Source: an uncultured Acidobacteriia bacterium (GTDB lineage: Bacteria; Acidobacteriota; Terriglobia; Bryobacterales; Bryobacteraceae). From it: a DNA stretch of 64,000 bases. A model generated the notes under the pieces. That model was not told where the DNA came from, made no database searches, and saw only the letters and a list, made by a program, of their open reading frames with translations. The position numbers and the translations under genes were made by a program. The stretch covers positions 1 to 64,000 of the forward strand of contig CAIVPR010000185.1 in the NCBI GenBank assembly GCA_903907865.1, in the 5' to 3' direction. Numbering within the stretch: position 1 is the first letter of the stretch; every line of letters starts with the position of its first letter. Shown here piece by piece: positions 52,175 to 61,711 of this stretch.

Positions 52175-52894
52175 ATGTCCACACCCAAACAAATCGCAGC
52201 CAACCGCGCCAACGCGACCAAATCCACCGGTCCACGCACCACCACTGGAAAACAAAAGGTAGCCGTCAACGCCCTCCGCCACGGACTCACCGGACGCACC
52301 GTAGTCATCCCCGCCGACGATTTGGAAACCTACAAAACCCACGTCAAAACCCTAACCGCTTCCCTAAAGCCGGAAACCCCCGAGGAGACCCAGCTCGCCG
52401 CCCTCATCGCCGACAACTATTGGCGACTCCAGCGCGTTCAGTCCATCGAAGACGGCATCTTGGCCCTGCAATTCGCCGAGGACGAAACCCTCGCCACCCA
52501 CCCCCAGGCCAATACCACCCTGAATCAGGCGAAAGCCTACCTCCAACATTCCAAGGAAATCGAGCGCCTAACCCTCTACGAATCCCGCATCCACCGAGCC
52601 ATCAAGTCCGCCACAGCCCGCCTCGAAAAACTCCAATCCGACCGCCGCGCCGCCCGCGCCGAAGCCCTCGAACAGGCCGTCCTCCTCGCCCGCCTCAATG
52701 CCGGGTCGAAGTCTTTGGCCGCCCAAGCTCCATCGCCGGACTTATCCTCCGCATGCCCTTCGCAGGGAGGTGCTGCTGGTCAAGGCTTTGAATTTTCCTC
52801 CGCCGAAATCGCCCGCGCCCTCCACCTCCAAGACGCCCTGGCCGCCGCCCGCAACCGCCCCAAACCAGCCCCCAAACTGGCAAAGGCCGCCTAA
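52175..52894 (+). CDS. Paralogue of the 15735 gene: ANRANATKSTGP...NALRHGL protein
   Basis: The 239-aa protein shares the N-terminal signature with the gene at 15735: ANRANATKSTGPRTTTGKQK then NALRHGLTG. A helical body follows (ETQLAALIADNYWRLQRVQSI, SKEIERLTLYESRIHRAIKS) and a short Ala/Pro-rich tail. The arrangement of NA/NG-x-K-S-x-GP-x-T-x-x-GK is that of a multicopy family of unknown function in Acidobacteria. The start ATG at 52175 has GGAG upstream. It stands alone and converges on the SDR gene. Confidence 0.78.
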   Translation: MSTPKQIAANRANATKSTGPRTTTGKQKVAVNALRHGLTGRTVVIPADDLETYKTHVKTLTASLKPETPEETQLAALIADNYWRLQRVQSIEDGILALQFAEDETLATHPQANTTLNQAKAYLQHSKEIERLTLYESRIHRAIKSATARLEKLQSDRRAARAEALEQAVLLARLNAGSKSLAAQAPSPDLSSACPSQGGAAGQGFEFSSAEIARALHLQDALAAARNRPKPAPKLAKAA

Positions 52895-52911
52895 CTCCTA
52901 TGCGGAAATCC

Positions 52912-53715
52912 CTACTCCGGCCTCCGGAACACATGCGGCACCGGGTTCTCCCCGGCCAGCATGCCCTCACACCGCGCGCGGATCAAACTGTCAAACTCGG
53001 AGTGCGTCAAAATCCAGAACTTCTCGTCCCGGACCGCCTCGAACACCCGTTGCGCGATGTCAGCCGGTTCCATGCCGGACTCGACCCTGGCCCGCATCGC
53101 ATCCGGGAATCCCGGCGAGTGGTCCGCAATCCGCGTCTTCACGAACGCCGGGCACAACGCCGAGACCTTCAGTTTCGATTCCGCCAGCAGCAGGTCGAAG
53201 TGCAGCGCCTCTGTGAAGGCCACCGCAGCATGTTTCGACGCGTAGTAAGGCGAGACGAACGGCCCGGTCCTCAATCCTGCCGCCGACGCCGTGTTCACAA
53301 TATGCCCTTCGTCGCCGTCAGCCAGCATCCGCGGGACGAACGCGCGCACGCCGTGGATCAGCCCCCAAAGATTCACGCCCAGCACGCGGGACCACGTCTC
53401 CGGCGTCTGCTCCCACACCGGAGCCCCCGCGCACGCGACCCCGGCGTTGTTGCATAGGATATGGACCCCTCCGAACCGGTCCCACGCCTCGTCGGCGATC
53501 CGCTGGGCACCCTCGGCGGTCGAGACGTCGGCCACCACCAACCGCACGTAGCCCCACTCGGCGCTCAAGGTTTCGGATGTCTCGATCAAGGCCTCGCCAT
53601 CGATATCAGCCAGGACCAGCCGCATCCCCTCGGCTGCGAAGCGTTGCGCCAGTGCGCGGCCTATGCCGCTACCTGCGCCGGTCACGACTGCGACTTTGTC
53701 TGCAAACGTCTTCAT
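52912..53715 (-). CDS. Short-chain dehydrogenase/reductase
   Basis: The 267-aa product is a classical SDR: TGAGSGIGR near residue 12 for the cofactor, ADID after the second strand, NNAG near residue 86, the catalytic Ser in NTASAAGL, and YYASK with catalytic Tyr and Lys. ADID suggests a preference for NAD. The start at 53715 overlaps the stop of the upstream membrane protein gene by four bases, so they are coupled. The substrate is unknown. Confidence 0.92.
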   Translation of the reverse strand: MKTFADKVAVVTGAGSGIGRALAQRFAAEGMRLVLADIDGEALIETSETLSAEWGYVRLVVADVSTAEGAQRIADEAWDRFGGVHILCNNAGVACAGAPVWEQTPETWSRVLGVNLWGLIHGVRAFVPRMLADGDEGHIVNTASAAGLRTGPFVSPYYASKHAAVAFTEALHFDLLLAESKLKVSALCPAFVKTRIADHSPGFPDAMRARVESGMEPADIAQRVFEAVRDEKFWILTHSEFDSLIRARCEGMLAGENPVPHVFRRPE

Positions 53716-56096
53716 GCGCCTGCAGCGGGTCGGACAATCGAACTGCTCGCCGCCACCACCGCCGCCGCCAAGTACAGGCCGCCGCCAACCAGCAGCGTCC
53801 CTACCAATCCGACGTAGAGCGCCAAAACCAAGGCACCGACCGACCCCAGCACCGACGCAGCCGCGTTCAGCGACCACGCCCAGCGCACCGATGCGCTGTG
53901 TCCGCGCTCCAGGAACCGCAGTCCGGACGGGAACGGCAAGCCCATCACGAATCCGACCGGGGCGATCATCGCGACCGTCGCCAGCATCTTCACAGGCAAA
54001 GGCAGTCCGACGCTGCCGCTCAAAACCGGCTGCAGCGCAACCGCAAGGATCGCCACGAACACGGCCACCAAGGCAAGGACTGTCAGCAAGCTGCCCCGGC
54101 GGTCGCCGACGAGGGTCCGGCTGGCGTAGCTGCCCGCGCCGCTCGCCACCAGCATCGCGAAGATCACCACGGTGAGCGCATAAGTCGGGTGGCCCAGGAA
54201 CAGGACGAACTTCTGGATCAGCGCCACCTCGATGAGGATGTATCCCACTCCGATGGCGAGGAAGTACAGCAGGAAGCCGCGCACCGAGCCTTGGGACGGC
54301 AACCGAGTCCCCAGCACCAGCGGCGGCAGGACGAGGATGATCCCCACGGCGATCAAGCTTACGAACAGGGCGGAAAACAGCTTCGGCACCGCCACGTTGA
54401 CCTTGGCGTCCGCCGCTTTGCCGCCGCTTCCGAGGAGGAAGGCGGCCACGTCGCGCGGTTGCACTGTGTAGAAGAAGAAGGGCCGGTTGTCGCCGACGGG
54501 AGAAATATCGTACTGGTAGTCGCGCTGGAATGCCGCCGGGTCTTTGGATAGCAGCAGTTGTCCGAAGGGATTTGTCGCGGCGTCTCCGGGCACGTAGACC
54601 GCCGACATGCCCGCTTCAGCGAGGTAGGCCCGGGTGCGGGCGATGTCGGTGTCAGTGAACGGCTTGCGAGAAAACACGACGGTATCCGTCGCGCCCCAGC
54701 CCGCGAGGTCGGCCTTGCCGCCCAGTCGGCCCACGATCACGTGCCGCGCGGGGTCGGTTTCGCCCAAATCCTTCAAGGCTTCCATGGCAAGGGACAGCAA
54801 CCGCAACGATTCGCGCGGCGGGTCGAAGCCCCAGCGGGTGAACGCGAGGATGCCGTCCGGCGTCAGGTGCGAGAGGTAGTCGCGGAACGCGTCGGTTGTG
54901 TAGAGGTTGTTTTCGGAAAGCGCGAATGCGCCGGCGGCCGTGGACGCCCACGTGTCGACCAGTGTCGCTTGGATCACCTGGTACTTTTCAGGACTCCGCC
55001 GGACGAAACTTCGCCCGTCCTCGACATTGATATGTACGTCCGGTCGGAAGTAGAGCCGGTTCGAAAGCTCAGGGAACTTCTGCCGCATGATCGTGTTGGC
55101 GATGATCGGGTTGATTTCGACGCCGGTCACATCTTTGCTCCCCGAGGCGAGCGCGCGGGAGACGTCCCAGCCGCCGCCCGGTCCGATGATCAGCGTCTTG
55201 GCCCCAGTGCGGAGGTTGTAGGGGAGGCCGGGGCCCTGGTGCATCAGGTCGCGGAGATTGTCGGGCGTCAGGTGGTCGAAGTCGAACTTGGCGATGGCGG
55301 TGGAGGCGTCGGCGTCGATGTAGATCATCTCGCTGGCGTTCTTATCGTTGCTCTCCTTGGCGAGGCCGATGCGGGAGATCGGGTTCCACTTGATGAACTG
55401 CTCGTCGCGCAGCTTCTGCCCCTTGGCGTAGTGGACCTCGATGGCGTGGTAACGGGTGTTGACGATGATCAGGATCGTGAACGCCAGCCCGACGAACACG
55501 CTGACGATGCGGCCGAGCTTGTAACCGTCGATGGCAAACCACACGGCACCGGCGGCGGCGAACAGGACGGAGACGGCGATGACGGTGTTCGGTCCCCCGA
55601 CCGAGTTGAGCAGGGCCACAAGGCCGAGGCATCCGGCGGCGGCACCGAGAAGGTCGTAGAAATAGACCTTGTCCACCCGTTCGATGGTTTCCGAGATTAC
55701 CAATGAAACGATCATGCCTGCGCCGATGAAGGGCAGGGAATTGGCGAAGTAGATGAGGGCGAATTCGGCGGGCCCGATGTCCGCGCCGCGGCTCAGGACG
55801 ACGATCAGGACATCCACCGCGAGCGCCGCTGTGACCAAGCTCAGCACGCCGAGTTTGCGGTAGAGCGGCTGCTTCCAACCGGTGAGAGTGTAGGAAAGGA
55901 CGCCGCCGACCCCGAGTCCGAACAGGGCGATCGAGATGGCCAGAAAGGCGAAGTGGTAGTAGAAGACGACCGAGAAAATACGGGTGAGCGAGAGCTCAAG
56001 CAAGAGGGTGGCGGACGTGGTCAGCGCCACCGCGAGATACAGAAGGGGCCAGGAAGTGGGGCGGGAGGCGGAGCGAATAGCGGGAGAAGAAGGCAA
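53712..56096 (-). CDS. Membrane protein with internal spermidine synthase-like domain
   Basis: The 794-aa product has seven or so N-terminal membrane helices, then a SpeE-like methyltransferase fold (LIIGPGGGWDVSRALA near residue 310, VTGVEINP, VHINVEDGRSFV, DTWASTAAGAF). A second set of helices follows to the end (LFVSLIAVGIILVL, VALIQKFVLFLG, MIAPVGFVMGLPFPSGL). Such spermidine synthase-like membrane proteins are common in Acidobacteria, and their activity is mostly unknown. The start is probably the TTG at 56096, since no in-frame ATG precedes the first helix. It is coupled to the SDR. Confidence 0.85.
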   Translation of the reverse strand: MPSSPAIRSASRPTSWPLLYLAVALTTSATLLLELSLTRIFSVVFYYHFAFLAISIALFGLGVGGVLSYTLTGWKQPLYRKLGVLSLVTAALAVDVLIVVLSRGADIGPAEFALIYFANSLPFIGAGMIVSLVISETIERVDKVYFYDLLGAAAGCLGLVALLNSVGGPNTVIAVSVLFAAAGAVWFAIDGYKLGRIVSVFVGLAFTILIIVNTRYHAIEVHYAKGQKLRDEQFIKWNPISRIGLAKESNDKNASEMIYIDADASTAIAKFDFDHLTPDNLRDLMHQGPGLPYNLRTGAKTLIIGPGGGWDVSRALASGSKDVTGVEINPIIANTIMRQKFPELSNRLYFRPDVHINVEDGRSFVRRSPEKYQVIQATLVDTWASTAAGAFALSENNLYTTDAFRDYLSHLTPDGILAFTRWGFDPPRESLRLLSLAMEALKDLGETDPARHVIVGRLGGKADLAGWGATDTVVFSRKPFTDTDIARTRAYLAEAGMSAVYVPGDAATNPFGQLLLSKDPAAFQRDYQYDISPVGDNRPFFFYTVQPRDVAAFLLGSGGKAADAKVNVAVPKLFSALFVSLIAVGIILVLPPLVLGTRLPSQGSVRGFLLYFLAIGVGYILIEVALIQKFVLFLGHPTYALTVVIFAMLVASGAGSYASRTLVGDRRGSLLTVLALVAVFVAILAVALQPVLSGSVGLPLPVKMLATVAMIAPVGFVMGLPFPSGLRFLERGHSASVRWAWSLNAAASVLGSVGALVLALYVGLVGTLLVGGGLYLAAAVVAASSSIVRPAAGA

Positions 56097-56142
56097 GGGT
56101 TCATTTTACCAGTCCGCGCCCCTCTCCCCCTGCTTTGCGGCG

Positions 56143-58191
56143 CTAGAACTCCAGCTTGGCGATCAATACATTCAACCGTCCCTGCAGTTGTCCCGTCTGG
56201 TTGTCCAGTTCCGTCTGGCGGTCGCGGATCTTGGCGATCTGCGTCTCCTGGTCGGAAAGCTTGCGGGCGTAGTCCTGAACGATCTGCTGCTGCCCCGCGA
56301 CGCCTGACAGGCTGGTGATATTCTGCCGGTTGCGCTCCTCGTCGGCGGTGACTTTGCGCAGGTCGTCGTCGAGGCGGCGTTTGTCGGCAGCGGCGCTCGC
56401 GATCTGGGTCTTGACGTCGGAGATTTCCTGGAGTTGGCGCTTGGCCGCGTCGCCCAGGACCTTGTTGCGGATCTGGACGAGCAGGGTGTCGGGCGTCATC
56501 GACGAGACCGAGACCGACTGGTCGTAGACGTTCTCCTCCGTAACCGGGAATTCGACGGTCCCACTGGCGGGGACCTTGACCTCGAAGCGGTAGACGTTGG
56601 TCGAAGTCTCGAAGGGCGCGACGGTGTTGACCAGCTTGTAGTTCCCCCGGACGGGGTGTTCGATGATCAGCGTCTTGGCGCGGGCATCCACGTTTCGGAC
56701 GGTGTAGGCCTTCTTCTCAACCAGGGCGTAGCGCGTGACCAGGACTCCGTTGTGCGCGTGGATCTCGCGGATGTCGTTGCGTTCCGAGTTGAACTTCGTG
56801 GAAATGCGGGTGCCGAGGTCGACTCCGTAACTGATGAAGCGCTTGTCGGAATTCTTGATGGTCTCGACCAGCGCCTCGCCCGCGTACGTGCCGCCGTCGA
56901 AGATCGTGATCGGACCGCCGTCCAGTGTGCGTCCGGAATTGTTGGTGATCTCGGCGGCACTGAGGGGGTTGGGGCGGCTGGAATCGGAGTAGAGGATGAG
57001 CTTGCGGGCCGGGATCTTGGCCTGGAGGAATGGCAGCATCGCGGATTCGTTCTTCTTGACCGTGACGGGGTTCTTGATGGCGTACTCGAAGAGGTCGGCG
57101 ATTTCGGTGGCGGTGCCTTCGGGAGCGACGGTGCTCTGGACTTCGACGGTCTGGGAAGCTGCCTCCACGCCATCGCCGAAACCTCCGCCGCCCCGTCCTG
57201 ATCCAATCCCTCCCCCGGAGCCAAATGCCCTCGCAGTCGCGCGTGGCGCGGGCGGTGGAGCTTGGACTGCTTTGAACATGACTGCCCCTTCATGTACTGT
57301 AGGTGTCACGGCTTCGTCCTCCGCCAATTCCGCCCCTTCCCGATGGATGTACTTTGGCGCGTACAACTGGCTGATGAACGAAATAGGCTTCCCCGACACC
57401 AGCGAAATCCGCACATTCGTCCAGTCTTCGCCCGTAGTGTTGTCGGCAATCGCCCAGCCTTCGAGCGTCGCCTCGCCCGCCTTCTCGTCGAACAAAAGCC
57501 GGTAACTCGACTTCCATGCCGGCATCGGCGTGATGTAGCTCGCCCGCACCTCTCGCGATTTCGAATCCGTCGAATCGATGTACACGCTGCGCTTGTCCTT
57601 CGACCGTGCTCCGCTCAGAGCCGCCAGATAGTCTTTAAATAAGGTCTGCAGCTTGACGTCCGCGAACCGGATCGCCGACGCCGCCGTCAGATCCACATTC
57701 CGCATGTCCCCGGCATCGGTCAACAGCGTGACCTGCTCCTTCTCGGCCCGCTCCTTGTCGCCCGCGACCAGCCGCGCAGCCACGATGACGCCCGCCATCT
57801 TCTGCGGCCCGAACTCGATCTCCAGCCGCGCGCCCTTCAACTGGTCCAACATGTCGCTCAACGGCTTGCCGTCGCCCGGCGTGAACGGGAACTCGCCCAG
57901 CTTGGTCTCAAGCGGAATGGCCGAGTCGTAGCGCACGCCCGTCACCTTACCGCCGGAATCGGTGATAGTGAGCGACTTCAACACGTCGTTCATCGACGCC
58001 GCGCTGAAATCCAGCCGCGCCGATTCGCCAGGTCCCAGCGTCCCGCTCCTCTCGAAATACCCGACCCCGTGCTTGTACAGCACCACCGACCGGACCGGCA
58101 ATTCCGCCGCCGATACCGAAAAGGGTCCCGCCAGGACGGCGCACAAGGCCGTTGCCATCACTTTTGAGCCGAGCGAACGTTGTTGGGGCAT
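56143..58191 (-). CDS. Secreted DUF4139 domain protein
   Basis: The 682-aa protein starts at the ATG at 58191 with a signal peptide ending near FSVSAAE. The N-terminal part opens with VRSVVLYKHGVGYFER, typical of DUF4140/DUF4139 mucoidy-inhibitor-like proteins. The middle has ASYITPMPAWKSSYRLLF and TGEDWTNVRISLVSG, the DUF4139 signature. A Gly-rich loop sits near residue 320, and a coiled coil closes the C-terminus (QEISDVKTQIASAAADKRRL to NQTGQLQGRLNVLIAKLEF). It is a periplasmic or cell-surface protein of unknown function. Confidence 0.88.
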   Translation of the reverse strand: MPQQRSLGSKVMATALCAVLAGPFSVSAAELPVRSVVLYKHGVGYFERSGTLGPGESARLDFSAASMNDVLKSLTITDSGGKVTGVRYDSAIPLETKLGEFPFTPGDGKPLSDMLDQLKGARLEIEFGPQKMAGVIVAARLVAGDKERAEKEQVTLLTDAGDMRNVDLTAASAIRFADVKLQTLFKDYLAALSGARSKDKRSVYIDSTDSKSREVRASYITPMPAWKSSYRLLFDEKAGEATLEGWAIADNTTGEDWTNVRISLVSGKPISFISQLYAPKYIHREGAELAEDEAVTPTVHEGAVMFKAVQAPPPAPRATARAFGSGGGIGSGRGGGGFGDGVEAASQTVEVQSTVAPEGTATEIADLFEYAIKNPVTVKKNESAMLPFLQAKIPARKLILYSDSSRPNPLSAAEITNNSGRTLDGGPITIFDGGTYAGEALVETIKNSDKRFISYGVDLGTRISTKFNSERNDIREIHAHNGVLVTRYALVEKKAYTVRNVDARAKTLIIEHPVRGNYKLVNTVAPFETSTNVYRFEVKVPASGTVEFPVTEENVYDQSVSVSSMTPDTLLVQIRNKVLGDAAKRQLQEISDVKTQIASAAADKRRLDDDLRKVTADEERNRQNITSLSGVAGQQQIVQDYARKLSDQETQIAKIRDRQTELDNQTGQLQGRLNVLIAKLEF

Positions 58192-58322
58192 GCGCTGGGG
58201 TAGACGGAACGCAGTGCGAATTGGTTCCGCGCCTGTCCCGGCAGCCGGTTTTTACAGCATATTTACACCTTGCCGTCGTTCTCGCCCGCGAATCGCGATA
58301 GGCTTGCACTCAGGAGCTCCAC

Positions 58323-60119
58323 ATGAAGATACGCGCCCTGTTTTGTGTTGGCCTGCTGGGAGTTGCGGCGACCTCGTTCGCCCAGACCCCCAAGAACATC
58401 TACCTCCAGACGCCCCTGGTTGCCAGCGTCCCCGGTTTGGCCCCCATCACGGACCCCAACCTGCTTGATCCCTGGGGGATTTCCTTCAGCGCGACCTCGC
58501 CGTTCTGGACTTCGAACCACCTCTCGGGGACTTCGACGCTCTACAACGGCTCCGGTGTGATCACGCCGACTGTGGTCACCATCCCCGCTGGTTCCGCATC
58601 GGGCAAGGTCCCCGGCCGCCCGACGGGCCAAGTGCAAAACTTCACCGCCAATTTCCTGCTGCCCGGCAGCACCAAGGCATCCTTTATCTTCTCGACCGAG
58701 GACGGCACGATTTCGGCGTGGAACGGGGGTACCGTGGCCATCGTGCTGGTGGACAACTCGCCGCAAAGCGCGGTCTACAAGGGATTGGGCATCGGAACCA
58801 GCGCCCTTGGTTCCACCCTCTATGCGCCGAACTTCCGCAGCGGCAACATCGACGTCTTCGACGGCAGTTTCAAGCCGGCCACCGTCGCGGGCGGCTTCAA
58901 GGACCCGGGCATTCCCGCCGGCTACGCCCCGTTCAACATCTGGACCGTCAACGGCAGCCTGTATGTTGCCTACGCGCAGCAGGATGCCAACAAGTTCTTC
59001 GAGGTGGTCGGCGCGGGCCTCGGTTACGTGAGCCAGTTCGACTTCGACGGCAATCTGAAGAGCCATCTGATCTCCGGCGGTGCATTGAACGCGCCGTGGG
59101 GCCTGGCAATGGCTCCGGCGAATTGGGGTGCATTCGGCGGCGCGCTGCTGGTGGGCAATTTCGGCGACGGTCGGATCAACGCCTTCGATCCCAAGTCGGG
59201 CACGCTGCTCGGGACGCTGCAGGATCCGAACGGGAACCCGCTGCAGATTTCGGGCCTGTGGGCGATTGCCTTCGGGAACGGCGGTCGCGGCGGCGATGTG
59301 AATACGCTGTACTACCAGGCTGGCAACGTTTCGCCGAAGCCGGGTGTGACGGCGGTTACGCCGCGCGGGATTCTGGGCAGCATCGCACCTCCGGCGGCCA
59401 TTACGTCGGTGTTGAATGCAGCCAGCTTCCAGGGTGGCACGGTTGCGCCGGGCGAGATTGTCACGATCATCGGCCAGACGGTCGGCGTGACGCCTTCGGT
59501 GGCGACGGTGATTCCGACGTCGGGCTTCCTACCGACGTCCCTGCTGGAACCGGGTACGCCCTACACGACCAGCGTGACGGTGAACGGCATCGCGGCCCCG
59601 ATCCTCTATGCCAACGGCAACCAGACCAGCATCCAGGTGCCCTACACGGTGGGTAGCTCGGGGACGGCGAGCTTTGTCGTGACCACGGCGGGCCAGTCGA
59701 CGCTTGCCTTCCCGGTGCCGATTGCCCCGACTGCGCCCGGCCTTTTCACATCGGACACTTCGGGGAAGGGGCAGATTGTGGTCTTGAACCAGGACGGGTC
59801 GGTGAACACGGCCAAGAACCCGGCGGCGAAGGGGTCGTACGTGATCCTTTATATGACGGGCGAGGGCGCGTTGAATCCGGCGTCGTTCAGCGGGATTATC
59901 GAGACGGGCTTTGTACGCGTGCCGTTGTCGTCGGTTTCGACGACGATTGGGGGCACGACGGCTCCGGCGGTTTTTGCGGGGTCGTTGCCTGGATCGATCA
60001 GCGGGGTGTTGCTGGTTGAGGTGATTGTGCCGTCGGGCGCTCCGAGTGGGGCTGTGCCGGTGACGGTTACGGCGGGCGGGGCGACTAGCCCGGCGGGGAC
60101 TACGATTAGCGTGCAGTAG
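58323..60119 (+). CDS. TIGR03118 family secreted protein with TIGR03437 C-terminal domain
   Basis: The 598-aa product has a signal peptide ending at SFAQ. A TIGR03118 propeller-like region follows to about residue 350 (LLDPWGISFSATSPFWTSNH, STEDGTISAWNGG, YAPNFRSGNIDVFDG, NAPWGLAMAPANWGAFGG, LLVGNFGDGRINAFD). A TIGR03437 domain completes it (PGEIVTIIGQTVG, QVPYTVGSSGTASF, YMTGEGALNPASF). AGGAG precedes the ATG. The same C-terminal domain ends the protein at 19113, so both belong to the same secretion or anchoring scheme. The function is unknown. Confidence 0.92.
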   Translation: MKIRALFCVGLLGVAATSFAQTPKNIYLQTPLVASVPGLAPITDPNLLDPWGISFSATSPFWTSNHLSGTSTLYNGSGVITPTVVTIPAGSASGKVPGRPTGQVQNFTANFLLPGSTKASFIFSTEDGTISAWNGGTVAIVLVDNSPQSAVYKGLGIGTSALGSTLYAPNFRSGNIDVFDGSFKPATVAGGFKDPGIPAGYAPFNIWTVNGSLYVAYAQQDANKFFEVVGAGLGYVSQFDFDGNLKSHLISGGALNAPWGLAMAPANWGAFGGALLVGNFGDGRINAFDPKSGTLLGTLQDPNGNPLQISGLWAIAFGNGGRGGDVNTLYYQAGNVSPKPGVTAVTPRGILGSIAPPAAITSVLNAASFQGGTVAPGEIVTIIGQTVGVTPSVATVIPTSGFLPTSLLEPGTPYTTSVTVNGIAAPILYANGNQTSIQVPYTVGSSGTASFVVTTAGQSTLAFPVPIAPTAPGLFTSDTSGKGQIVVLNQDGSVNTAKNPAAKGSYVILYMTGEGALNPASFSGIIETGFVRVPLSSVSTTIGGTTAPAVFAGSLPGSISGVLLVEVIVPSGAPSGAVPVTVTAGGATSPAGTTISVQ

Positions 60120-60130
60120 GGACTGCCATG

Positions 60131-60156
60131 GCGGGTCCGTCTCGCGACGGACCCGC
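60131..60156. terminator. Hairpin terminator candidate between convergent genes
   Basis: GCGGGTCCGTC-TCGC-GACGGACCCGC is a perfect 11-bp stem, followed on the plus strand by TTCTAT. It lies 12 bases after the TIGR03118 gene and next to the end of the DUF2442 remnant on the other strand. Confidence 0.65.
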
Positions 60157-60158
60157 TT

Positions 60159-60405
60159 CTATCCGTGCACGCGGGACGCGATTTCGGCGTGCATCGCGTC
60201 CGGCGCGAGGTCAATCTCGCCGGGCCACGTGACCGCGCCCTGATCCACGAAGACGCGCTTGAAGAAAATTCGGGTCTGCCAGAGGTGCCATGACGCCTGT
60301 CATCTCCTCGGCAGCCAATTTCACATGACCAGCCAATCCGTCTTTGAAACGGACGTACAAGCTGAATCCAGGCTCCGGCTTCACCTCGACTACATCCCAA
60401 TACAT
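60159..60405 (-). pseudogene. DUF2442 gene with a one-base frameshift
   Basis: From the ATG at 60405 the reading is MYWDVVEVKPEPGFSLYVRF and then GLAGHVKL, the DUF2442 pattern, to ADPNF. One extra base in AATTTTCTTC shifts the frame; the correct continuation is KRVFVDQGAVTWPGEIDLAP and DAMHAEIA, ending at 60159. The length of 247 bases is one more than a multiple of three. DUF2442 genes usually follow a DUF4160 gene in toxin-antitoxin-like pairs, and a DUF4160-like remnant is just upstream. Confidence 0.65.
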
Positions 60406-60421
60406 TACAATTGCCCTCCGC

Positions 60422-60565
60422 TCAAGCCAAGGGTGCGATTTTCCCCGGCTGAATCTTCTCGCTTCACAGCAATTCCAAGGCTCGCCGTGGCAACTCGCCT
60501 TCTATTGCGGTCAGCGTGGCGATGTCCAAGAGTCTGATGTTAACATCTTCGCCGGACGCGCGGAA
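60422..60565 (-). pseudogene. DUF4160-like remnant upstream of DUF2442
   Basis: On the minus strand the reading FRASGEDVNIRLLDIATL then EGELPRRALELL is interrupted by a stop. The phrase GKIAPLA and a stop follow in the same frame. The ELPRRAL...KIAPL pattern is the C-terminal core of DUF4160 proteins; about a dozen residues between are missing. The N-terminal half is not recognisable. Confidence 0.4.
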
Positions 60566-60728
60566 CCCTTCCGGGCTGGGGCGAGGCGACCAGCCGGCCC
60601 CGTGAGTTTCCACTTTGGCCCTCGGTATCCAGCCCGGGAGTCGAGCACTCGACCTTCCAACGCGCTGTCTTCCGCGTTGCTATTCGCGCTGGCTTTCGGG
60701 CCGCCCCGGTGCTATCCTAGAGGTTTGT
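60566..60728. other. Short gap before the tRNA
   Basis: No gene or clear promoter is assigned in this stretch upstream of tRNA-Ala. Confidence 0.4.
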
Positions 60729-60804
60729 GGGCCTGTGGCGCAGTTGGGAGCGCGCTTCCATGGCATGGAAGAGGTCAAGGGTTCGAATCCCTTCAGGTCC
60801 ACCA
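60729..60804 (+). tRNA. tRNA-Ala(GGC)
   Basis: A full cloverleaf with encoded CCA is visible. The acceptor stem GGGCCTG pairs with CAGGTCC and includes the G3-U70 wobble that marks alanine tRNAs. The anticodon stem CTTCC/GGAAG has loop ATGGCAT with anticodon GGC. The T arm is AAGGG-TTCGAAT-CCCTT. The discriminator base is A. Confidence 0.97.
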
Positions 60805-61056
60805 AACTCACCCCGTATTTCCCCCTGCTTCCAGTGCTGTAAACTTGGCCGTCCGCAAACCCCTCATTAGCCTTCTCCAGTAGTTCCGTGCCTCCACACC
60901 TTGGGCCGCGCCCTGCGCCAATTCGCGCAACGCGCAGCACCCAACACCCGCGCCAAATCACCCCACCACCGCCAACCTATTGATTTATAAGCCATTTCCC
61001 TTTGGCAGGCCACCTGCAAAAAACGGGCATCTCCGCACCTCGTCCGAACTAGCCAA

Positions 61057-61266
61057 ATGGGACTCGAACTGACATGGATCGCCCTCGCCGCCAGCCTGCT
61101 CATGGCGCTCGCTGGCGCCTGCGTGTTTGTCTTCGCGGTCAAGAAGGACTATTTCCGCGATGTGGAGGAGGCGAAATTCCACGTTTTCTGGTCGGACCTG
61201 GAGGAACTGGTCGACGGCAAGCCGGGAGAACCCAAGCATGAGCGAAAAGACAACCCCATCCAATAG
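61057..61266 (+). CDS. Small membrane protein, CcoS-like, at the head of the cytochrome bc operon
   Basis: The 69-aa product has one membrane helix ([22 protein letters not shown]) followed by [19 protein letters not shown] and a charged tail. The helix followed by a short (G/D)-x-F-x-D-x-E stretch resembles cbb3 oxidase assembly protein CcoS, but the segment is not a clear match and it could be a small subunit of the bc complex. Its last 29 bases overlap the Rieske gene, so the genes form one operon. Confidence 0.65.
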   Translation: MGLELTWIALAASLLMALAGACVFVFAVKKDYFRDVEEAKFHVFWSDLEELVDGKPGEPKHERKDNPIQ

Positions 61267-61711
61267 CGGCGATTCCCGCCGCAGCATCCTGACATGGTTC
61301 AGCGCGGCGGCGCTGGCGGGTTCCGCGGCCATCAGCGCGCTGGCCAACTTCATCTTCATGAAGCCCCGCGCCACCTACGGCCAGCCCAGCCGCTACTCCA
61401 TCGGGCGGCCCGACGACTTCCCGTCCGGCACACGGGTCTCGATTGACCAGCGCCGCGTCTGCGTGGTCCGCGAAGGTCCCAAGCTGGCCGTCATTTCGAC
61501 CATCTGCACGCACCTCGGCTGCACGGTCGGCGTCTCCGACACCGGTTTCGCCTGTCCCTGCCACGGCTCGCGTTACGACCAGGACGGCAACGTGGTCGGC
61601 GGTCCCGCGCCGAAGTCGCTCACCTGGTACCAGGTTTCGCTCGCGCCCAACGGTGAGCTGGAAGTCGACACCAACGCCCCGGTTGACCAGGGCACCTACT
61701 ACACGATATGA
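61238..61711 (+). CDS. Rieske iron-sulfur protein of a cytochrome bc complex
   Basis: The 157-aa protein has an N-terminal Tat-like segment ([19 protein letters not shown]) that acts as the membrane anchor. The Rieske motifs ICTHLGC (Cys90, His92) and CPCHGS (Cys106, Cys108, His109) bind the 2Fe-2S cluster. [14 protein letters not shown] loop follows. It takes electrons from quinol and passes them to the cytochrome c encoded downstream. The stop overlaps the cytochrome b start (ATGA). Confidence 0.95.
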   Translation: MSEKTTPSNSGDSRRSILTWFSAAALAGSAAISALANFIFMKPRATYGQPSRYSIGRPDDFPSGTRVSIDQRRVCVVREGPKLAVISTICTHLGCTVGVSDTGFACPCHGSRYDQDGNVVGGPAPKSLTWYQVSLAPNGELEVDTNAPVDQGTYYTI

